Shown: one piece after another, positions 7,116-11,795 of the stretch | How positions within the stretch are numbered: position 1 is the stretch's first letter | How the letters are laid out: each line of letters starts with the position of its first letter | Origin: an uncultured Collinsella sp. | GTDB taxonomy: Bacteria; Actinomycetota; Coriobacteriia; Coriobacteriales; Coriobacteriaceae | DNA length: 11,795 bases | Direction of reading: 5' to 3' | NCBI GenBank assembly: GCA_902490245.1 | Contig: CABUDB010000025.1 | Location: 1-11,795, forward strand | Position numbers and translations under genes: made by a program | Notes under the pieces: model-generated | What the model saw: the letters and a program-made list of their open reading frames with translations, nothing else | The model's database searches: none | What the model was told of the DNA's origin: nothing

Positions 7116-7149
7116 AAGACCCGAGCGACATCGTTGCCGCCCGGGTCTT
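7116..7149 (-). terminator. Intercistronic hairpin after the binding-protein gene
   Basis: Outer arms AAGACCCG (7116-7123) and CGGGTCTT (7142-7149) pair perfectly. Inside, 7125-7127 can pair with 7138-7140. No clear U-tract follows on the minus strand. A stem here would protect or partly terminate the binding-protein message, giving more lipoprotein than permease; this reading is inferred from position. Confidence 0.55.
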
Positions 7150-7211
7150 TGTTTCAACTATGAGGATACGGTCCCAACGACCGACATCCTGCATACAGAC
7201 TCAAGCGAGTC

Positions 7212-8825
7212 TTACGCCTTGACGGTCGCAACGCCCCTGAAGGACATGCTCGTCGTGCCGATGCCCTTGAAGCCATCGAGGGCCTCGCCGTTGGGCGCAG
7301 TGGACGGATCGTCCCAGGAAGCGGAGACGGTCTTGACGTGGACAACGGGGTACAGAACGGCGTTGTCGGCAATGATGTCGAAGCACTCGTTCCACTTCTT
7401 CTGCTGCTCGTCGCCCTCGGCGGCAAGAGCCTCGTCCATGAGACCGTGAAGCTTCTGCCACTCAGCGGACTCCTTCCACGGGCAACGGGTCTGCATCCAG
7501 ACGTTGTCGCCGTACCACCAGTTGAGCAGCAGGTCGGGGTCGGCGCCGAAGCAGGAAGGATCGCCAGGAGCAAGGAGGATATCGTAGGCCTCGCCGCCGT
7601 CGATGGCAGCGTAGGTGGCCGGCGAGGTATCGGTCTGGATGGTCACATCGAAGCCGAGAGCGTCGAGGTCGTTCTTGACCTGGGCGGCCATGCCCTTAAT
7701 CTGCTCGTTGTCGGTGGTGCGCAGGGTGATGGCACCCGGGGTGATGCCAGACTCCTCGATGAGCTTCTTAGCCTTCTTGGCGTCGGTCTTGTACACCGTG
7801 GAAGCCTCATGATAGTTGGTGAAGCTCTTGGGCAGGTAGCAGCTGGCAGCGGTGGCAAGGCCGGCGAAGGTGTTGCTGACCATCTTCTCGGTGTCGAGCG
7901 CATACATGACAGCCTGACGGACCTTGACGTTGTTCCAAGGCTCCTTGGCGACGTTGAACATGATGAAGCGGGTGCCGAAACCCTGAACGTTATCGATCTT
8001 GCAGCCGGCGCTCTCGAGCTGGTCGACGGCGTCAGCGGTAACGAGCTCCATAACGAGCGTGGAGCCCTCCTGCTGAGCGGTAACGCGAGCGGTGGGGTCG
8101 GTCAGGATGCTGTACTGGATCTTCTTATCCTCGGCAGCATACTCACCGTTGTACTCGGGGTTGGGAACCAGGGTGATCTCGGTATCGGAGATGGAGTCGT
8201 ACATCCAGGGGCCGGAGCCGATCGGCTGCTTGGCGCGATCCTCCTCGGTCTGGGTGGCCGGGGTAACGCGGACGATGGCCAGACGATCCTTGAGCAGGGA
8301 GAAGTTGGGGACCTTGGTCTTGACCGTCACGGTGCTGGCGTCCTTGGCCTCAATGGACTCGAAGGGCTGGAAGAACGGAGCATAGGTAGCGGAAGCGGCG
8401 CAAGCGGTGTAGGAGGCGACGACATCGTCAGCGGTGACCTCGGTGCCATCGGAGAACTTGGCGCCCTTGCGGATGGTGACCTCGAAAGTGGTGTCGTCCA
8501 CAGACTTGGGATCGTCGGTGGCGAGCTCGTTGAAGGTGCTGTAGTCGTGGTAATCGATGCCGTAGAGGCCCTCGACGACGTGCCAGTTAGCACCCAGGCC
8601 CACAGCGGAGCCGGTGCTGGCGGGATCGAAGCTGGACGGAGCGTAAGCGGAACCAGCGGTGATCACGCCGCCGCCACGGTTGGCGGAATCGGTGGAGCCG
8701 GAAGCGGAACCCTCGTCGCTAGAGCTGCCACCGCAGCCAGTGAGACCAAGCCCTGCGACAGCAGCGACGCTGCCGGTGAGGCCGAGGAACGAACGCCTGG
8801 ACATACCCTTGTTGATGATGGCCAT
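7212..8825 (-). CDS. Family 5 extracellular solute-binding lipoprotein of the ABC importer
   Basis: A 537-residue Dpp/Opp/SatA-class binding protein. The N-terminus has a twin-arginine motif SRRSFLG (9-15), a short hydrophobic stretch, and a lipobox LTGC with the lipidated Cys31; a Ser/Gly-rich linker follows (to about residue 53). It is therefore probably exported folded by Tat and anchored to the outer face of the membrane. The class signature is clear: SFDPAS (65-70), WHVVEGLYG (81-89) and RKGAKFSDGTEVTADDVVAS (119-138). Start: ATG at 8825 has AGGAG 5 bases upstream; the five extra codons upstream in frame lack a site. It is the first gene of the operon and sits next to the regulatory region. 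Homology alone does not separate peptides from sialic acid or other sugar acids; the downstream enzymes favour a sugar acid. Confidence 0.93.
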   Translation of the reverse strand: MAIINKGMSRRSFLGLTGSVAAVAGLGLTGCGGSSSDEGSASGSTDSANRGGGVITAGSAYAPSSFDPASTGSAVGLGANWHVVEGLYGIDYHDYSTFNELATDDPKSVDDTTFEVTIRKGAKFSDGTEVTADDVVASYTACAASATYAPFFQPFESIEAKDASTVTVKTKVPNFSLLKDRLAIVRVTPATQTEEDRAKQPIGSGPWMYDSISDTEITLVPNPEYNGEYAAEDKKIQYSILTDPTARVTAQQEGSTLVMELVTADAVDQLESAGCKIDNVQGFGTRFIMFNVAKEPWNNVKVRQAVMYALDTEKMVSNTFAGLATAASCYLPKSFTNYHEASTVYKTDAKKAKKLIEESGITPGAITLRTTDNEQIKGMAAQVKNDLDALGFDVTIQTDTSPATYAAIDGGEAYDILLAPGDPSCFGADPDLLLNWWYGDNVWMQTRCPWKESAEWQKLHGLMDEALAAEGDEQQKKWNECFDIIADNAVLYPVVHVKTVSASWDDPSTAPNGEALDGFKGIGTTSMSFRGVATVKA

Positions 8826-8830
8826 GTCTT

Positions 8831-8835
8831 CTCCT
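8831..8835 (-). promoter_or_regulatory. Ribosome binding site of the binding-protein gene
   Basis: AGGAG on the minus strand, 5 bases before ATG at 8825. It selects MAIINKG as the N-terminus. Confidence 0.8.
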
Positions 8836-8894
8836 ATCAATAGAGAATCTTACTCGGGAGCACCTAGACTTGCCCCCGCGCAACTTGCGGACGA

Positions 8895-8922
8895 TATATA
8901 CCTTACCTACCGACGAACCCAA
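8895..8922 (-). promoter_or_regulatory. Candidate promoter of the import operon with GGTA repeats in the spacer
   Basis: On the minus strand TTGGGT (8922-8917), a 16-base spacer and TATATA (8900-8895) form a moderate sigma70-type promoter (3 of 6 and 4 of 6 matches), giving a leader of roughly 60 bases. The spacer and -10 contain three successive GGTA units (8911-8908, 8907-8904, 8902-8899), the last as GGTATA. The promoter call is by eye only. Confidence 0.4.
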
Positions 8923-8944
8923 CTGAGGTGCCGCGCTCGGCGAC

Positions 8945-9025
8945 CGATACATACATACGCTTGAACGGTATTTACTACCGTTCACCGAATTCATTGACAA
9001 ATGGTTCGCCAGACAGTATGTATCG
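8945..9025. repeat. 10-base inverted repeat flanking the operator dyad
   Basis: CGATACATAC at 8945-8954 and its exact complement GTATGTATCG at 9016-9025, 61 bases apart, enclose the 8962-8984 dyad. They may be two half-sites or paired operators allowing looping; the spacing is too wide for a simple hairpin. Confidence 0.5.
8962..8984. promoter_or_regulatory. 23-base palindromic operator candidate
   Basis: Perfect 9-base arms TGAACGGTA (8962-8970) and TACCGTTCA (8976-8984) around a 5-base spacer. It sits 40 bases upstream of the promoter candidate at 8895-8922 and overlaps the -10 position of an alternative weak minus-strand promoter (TTGTCA at 9000-8995, TAGTAA at 8977-8972). Size and symmetry fit a dimeric repressor or activator controlling the operon. 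No regulator gene is in the window. Confidence 0.6.
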
Positions 9026-9066
9026 ACGAGGTGAGATATCAGTCTTCGTCAACCCGCAGGATAGCA

Positions 9067-9112
9067 GGGTTTTCACTTGGGTTAGTCAAACGTTTTAGCG
9101 TTAATAAAACCC
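9067..9112 (-). terminator. Nested inverted repeat downstream of uvrC (possible terminator)
   Basis: GGGTTTT (9067-9073) pairs with AAAACCC (9106-9112), and AACG (9089-9092) with CGTT (9099-9102) inside. It lies 78 or more bases past the uvrC stop. The stems are short and the T-rich part is within the arm, so this is a weak call for the end of the uvrC transcript. Confidence 0.3.
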
Positions 9113-9189
9113 GAAACCAGCAGGCAATCATGGCGAAATAAATGGTTGAAAATCGCGCAATCATGTATATCAGTTGTTTAGAAGCGCAT

Positions 9190-11136
9190 TTAGTTTTCGG
9201 AACGGTTGGCCGATGTCTGGGCGCGCTCGGCATTCCATGCAACAAGTGCCTCGTGGACCGCTTTGGCGACATCGGCCGGAACGCCTCGAACTTCTGCAAT
9301 CTCCTGCTCGCTTGCCGCACGCAAACGCTTCATCGAGCCAAAATGGCGCATAATGGCACGTTTTCTGGTGGGTCCCACGCCTGGAACGTCATCGAGCACC
9401 GAAACCGTCATGGCTTTGTCGCGCAATTCGCGATGGAACGTGATGGCAAATCGGTGGGACTCATCGCGTACCTGCTTAATTAGATAGAGCGAAGCAGACC
9501 CGGTCGGCAGCACGACAGGAGTCTCGTCCCAAGGCACAAAAACTTCCTCGTCGGCCTTCGCCAAGCCACAAACTGGTATATCGAGCCCAAGAGCCTCAAG
9601 TTGCTTGATCGCAGCGGTCAATTGCGGCTTACCGCCATCGACAACGAGCAAATCGGGGCGCGAGCCAAAGCGCTCGTCGGCCATGCGCTCAGGAGCATAG
9701 CGTCGTCCCAAAACCTCGGACATCGACACGAAGTCGTTTGCCTCGTCCAATTCGGCCTGAATTTTAAAACGACGGTACTGGCTCTTGTCGGCGCGCCCGT
9801 TGGTAAACACCACCATCGAGGCGACGGTAAAGGTTCCGTGTAGCGTCGAGATATCGAAGCACTCGATACGCAACGGCGGCGATGGCAGCGCCAACGCACT
9901 TTCGAGCTCCAGGAGCGCTTGATTGGTGCGGTCGTCAGCGTACCCCGTTCGCATCATGTAGCGCATGAGGGCATGGCGCGCATTTTTGGATGCCATATCG
10001 AGCAGACGGTGCTTTTCGCCACGCTGCGGCCTATGGAGATGGCAGGAACGCTCACGCTTGCCCGCAAGCCACTCCCCCAGCGCCTCCGCATCCTCAAGCT
10101 CGACGGAGAGGTTGACCTCAGCTGGAATATCAGCCGTCTCATCGTAATAGCGTTTAAGAAAGCCCGACTGGAGCTCTTCCTCGTCAACATCAAGACCCTT
10201 GTCGAGAATGAACTCGCAGGTGCGAACTGTTCGGCCCTCGCGAACGACGAAGACGCAAGCGGCGGAGATGGTCTCCTCGCGATAGAAACCGATGACATCG
10301 ATATCGACACTGGAGGGAAAAACGACTTGCTGACGATCGTCCAGACCCCTGATGACCTCCAAACGACGTTTGACGCGTGCCGCGCGCTCAAAGTCGAGCG
10401 CCTCGGCGGCATCCGTCATCTCGGAGGTCAGCTCATCGACGACATCCTTGCGATGGCCCGACAAAAAGCGCTCGACACGCTTGACGTTCTTGGCATAGTC
10501 TGCCGGGGAAATCGCGCCGACACACGCACCCGGGCCGCGCCCGACATGGTAGTCAAAGCAGGGACGCCCGTTTTGCGCGCAAATCATATTGACGATGTCT
10601 TCCTCGCCCTTGTGGGACTCGACGATACGACGACAACGACGCCACTCCGCACAGGATGCGGAGCAGATGGGGATAACCTTGCGCAGCGTATCTATCGTCT
10701 CACGTGCCGCACGGCTATCGGTATAGGGTCCAAAATAGCGCGTTCCCGGCTTATGACGCTCACGCGTATATTTGATAGCGGGATACAGGTCGCCCTTTGT
10801 AATGGCGATAAAGGGGTAGCTCTTGTCATCCTTGAGGTCGACGTTAAAGTACGGATGGTACTGACCAATCAAATTGCGCTCGAGCACCAACGCCTCATGC
10901 TCGGTCTCCACCACGATATAGTCAAAGCTCGCCACCAGCTGCATCATCAGCGGGATCTTTTGACGCTCATCCTGCAGTGTCACGTATTGACGCATGCGGG
11001 CGCGTAGGTTTTTCGCCTTGCCCACGTAGATGACATCGCCCTTGGCGTCTTTCCAAAGGTAGCAGCCGGGCTGCGTGGGAACGCGCGAAACCTGCTCGGC
11101 AAGCGTTGGAATGTTGTCGTGACCGGCCACGCGCAC
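9190..11136 (-). CDS. uvrC: UvrC, excinuclease ABC subunit C
   Basis: A complete 648-residue nucleotide excision repair nuclease that cuts on both sides of a lesion bound by UvrB. Domains: GIY-YIG nuclease (about 20-100; PGCYLWKD at 23-30, YVGKAKNLRAR at 37-47), a cysteine-rich region (C158 to C205), the UvrB-binding UVR helix pair (about 230-265, EALDFERAARVKRRLE), the RNase H-like nuclease (ECFDIS with D428; VVDGGKPQL with D500; ESHRFAI with H561), and C-terminal helix-hairpin-helix repeats (DDVPGVGPTRKRAI, about 582-595; EVRGVPADVAKAV, about 615-627). The GIY tripeptide reads GCY. GTG at 11136 abuts the upstream stop TAG; GTG at 11130 is an alternative. The cysteine pattern departs from the usual RPC...RCxxPC form. 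Its neighbourhood is housekeeping and probably unrelated to the import operon. Confidence 0.97.
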   Translation of the reverse strand: MRVAGHDNIPTLAEQVSRVPTQPGCYLWKDAKGDVIYVGKAKNLRARMRQYVTLQDERQKIPLMMQLVASFDYIVVETEHEALVLERNLIGQYHPYFNVDLKDDKSYPFIAITKGDLYPAIKYTRERHKPGTRYFGPYTDSRAARETIDTLRKVIPICSASCAEWRRCRRIVESHKGEEDIVNMICAQNGRPCFDYHVGRGPGACVGAISPADYAKNVKRVERFLSGHRKDVVDELTSEMTDAAEALDFERAARVKRRLEVIRGLDDRQQVVFPSSVDIDVIGFYREETISAACVFVVREGRTVRTCEFILDKGLDVDEEELQSGFLKRYYDETADIPAEVNLSVELEDAEALGEWLAGKRERSCHLHRPQRGEKHRLLDMASKNARHALMRYMMRTGYADDRTNQALLELESALALPSPPLRIECFDISTLHGTFTVASMVVFTNGRADKSQYRRFKIQAELDEANDFVSMSEVLGRRYAPERMADERFGSRPDLLVVDGGKPQLTAAIKQLEALGLDIPVCGLAKADEEVFVPWDETPVVLPTGSASLYLIKQVRDESHRFAITFHRELRDKAMTVSVLDDVPGVGPTRKRAIMRHFGSMKRLRAASEQEIAEVRGVPADVAKAVHEALVAWNAERAQTSANRSEN

Positions 11137-11795
11137 CTACTTGCGACGAAGCAGCGCCGAGACCTCGGGCATCTTAAGGACGACGGCAAGGCCAAAGGTA
11201 ACAGCAAGCGAGACGACACCCGCAACGCAAACGTAGCCAAGAGTAATCAGAATCGAGCCGCCAAGTGCCCCGACAAAGTGCTCAAGCGCCCACATGACGC
11301 CGGCGCCTGCGGCAGCACCCAGGCCACCGAGCAAAAGGCCAAAGAAACCGCCATGCAGGATAGATTTGACCTGAAGGCCACGCAGACGACGACGCAGCCA
11401 CCACAGCGAACAACCGACCAAGATCACGTAGTCGACGACATACGAAAGCGCGATTGCCGGCATGCCGAAGCCCAGCACAACGCCAAACAGCAGAACCGAG
11501 CCGGCCTGGCCGATGGCAGAATACAGGCAATAGCGGCTATAGGGCTTCATGTCGAGCAAGGCAGAGAAGCTCTTCTGCATCAACACGACCACGCCGTAGA
11601 GCGGCAGCGAGAACGCCAGGTAGACAAGGAACTCGGACACCAGCGCCACGCCGGACTCATCAAACTTGCCGGCACAGTAAATCATGTTGAGCGGACGCGC
11701 GAAGACAATCAGGTACAACGCGAACGGAATCAGGAAGAACAGCATCTGGGCGACGCCACGCGAAATGCCCGTGCGAACGCTGTCGTAATCCTTCT
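11137..11795 (-). CDS. murJ: MurJ/MviN-family lipid II flippase, C-terminal part (cut by window edge)
   Basis: The last 218 residues of a multi-pass membrane protein; the frame is open to the right edge, so the start lies outside. The segment VRTGISRGVAQMLFFLIPFA and the following hydrophobic helices (roughly six, with arginine-rich cytoplasmic loops such as WWLRRRLRGL) fit the second half of MurJ, which moves lipid-linked peptidoglycan precursor across the membrane. It ends LKMPEVSALLRRK, a common kind of MurJ tail. The stop TAG (11139-11137) directly abuts the uvrC start, suggesting shared transcription and coupled translation. Other MOP-superfamily flippases (Wzx-like) cannot be excluded from the C-terminus alone. 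Confidence 0.85.
   Translation of the reverse strand, partial: KDYDSVRTGISRGVAQMLFFLIPFALYLIVFARPLNMIYCAGKFDESGVALVSEFLVYLAFSLPLYGVVVLMQKSFSALLDMKPYSRYCLYSAIGQAGSVLLFGVVLGFGMPAIALSYVVDYVILVGCSLWWLRRRLRGLQVKSILHGGFFGLLLGGLGAAAGAGVMWALEHFVGALGGSILITLGYVCVAGVVSLAVTFGLAVVLKMPEVSALLRRK

Larger units (their letters stand above)
8826..9189. other. Intergenic regulatory region between uvrC and the import operon
   Basis: 364 bases with no supportable gene. In transcription order on the minus strand it holds the AT-rich 3' flank of uvrC with a nested inverted repeat (9067-9112), a 10-base inverted repeat (8945-8954 and 9016-9025), a 23-base dyad (8962-8984), a candidate promoter carrying GGTA repeats (8895-8922), a leader of about 60 bases and the ribosome site of the binding-protein gene. 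Confidence 0.7.

Noticed and set aside
7338..8843. A 501-codon plus-strand frame antisense to the binding protein
   Set aside because: Gly/Val/Leu-rich shadow of a clear family 5 binding protein on the other strand; no domain and no ribosome site.
9142..9483. A plus-strand frame of 113 codons starting in the intergenic region downstream of a promoter-like TTGACA
   Set aside because: Most of it is antisense to uvrC, no ribosome site precedes the ATG, and the product resembles nothing I know.
1..11795. CRISPR arrays, insertion sequences, tRNA or rRNA genes, phage or integration sites
   Set aside because: I saw no regularly spaced repeats, transposase-like proteins, or RNA gene sequences on either strand.

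Overview
The window looks like a stretch of chromosome from a high-GC, gut-type actinobacterium. Coriobacteriia, for example a Collinsella relative, is my best guess. This is inferred from base composition, the mix of GTG and ATG starts behind strong AGGAG-type sites, a Tat-type lipoprotein signal and the gene content; it is not proven. Every gene I can support lies on the minus strand, so the window reads biologically from right to left.

Right end (about 11795 to 9190): two housekeeping genes. These are the C-terminal part of a MurJ-type lipid II flippase, cut by the window edge, and a complete uvrC (nucleotide excision repair). The murJ stop codon directly abuts the uvrC start.

Centre (9189 to 8826): the only long non-coding stretch. 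It holds structured sequence downstream of uvrC, a near-perfect operator-like dyad, a wider 10-base inverted repeat around that dyad, a run of GGTA repeats inside a plausible promoter, and the leader of the operon that follows.

Left three quarters (8825 to 1): an apparent eight-gene catabolic operon. Its order is a family 5 Tat-lipoprotein binding protein, a DppB-type permease, a DppC-type permease fused to a DppD-type ATPase, a DppF-type ATPase, a CE7 (acetyl xylan esterase/cephalosporin-C deacetylase) esterase, a second CE7 homologue that has lost its catalytic serine, an aldolase of the DapA/N-acetylneuraminate lyase superfamily, and the start of a ROK-family sugar kinase. Strong hairpins sit at three junctions: binding protein to permease, transporter to esterase, and aldolase to kinase.

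The genes make sense together as import of an acylated sugar acid through a Dpp-family ABC transporter, deacetylation by the CE7 enzyme, retro-aldol cleavage by the lyase and phosphorylation of the product by the ROK kinase. The closest known logic is sialic acid use (SatABCD/SiaEFGI-type import, NanA, NanK), perhaps of O-acetylated sialic acid. The substrate is not settled, because the aldolase differs from NanA in the pocket that binds the sialic acid side chain. The least expected element is the intact, translationally coupled but apparently non-catalytic CE7 paralogue.
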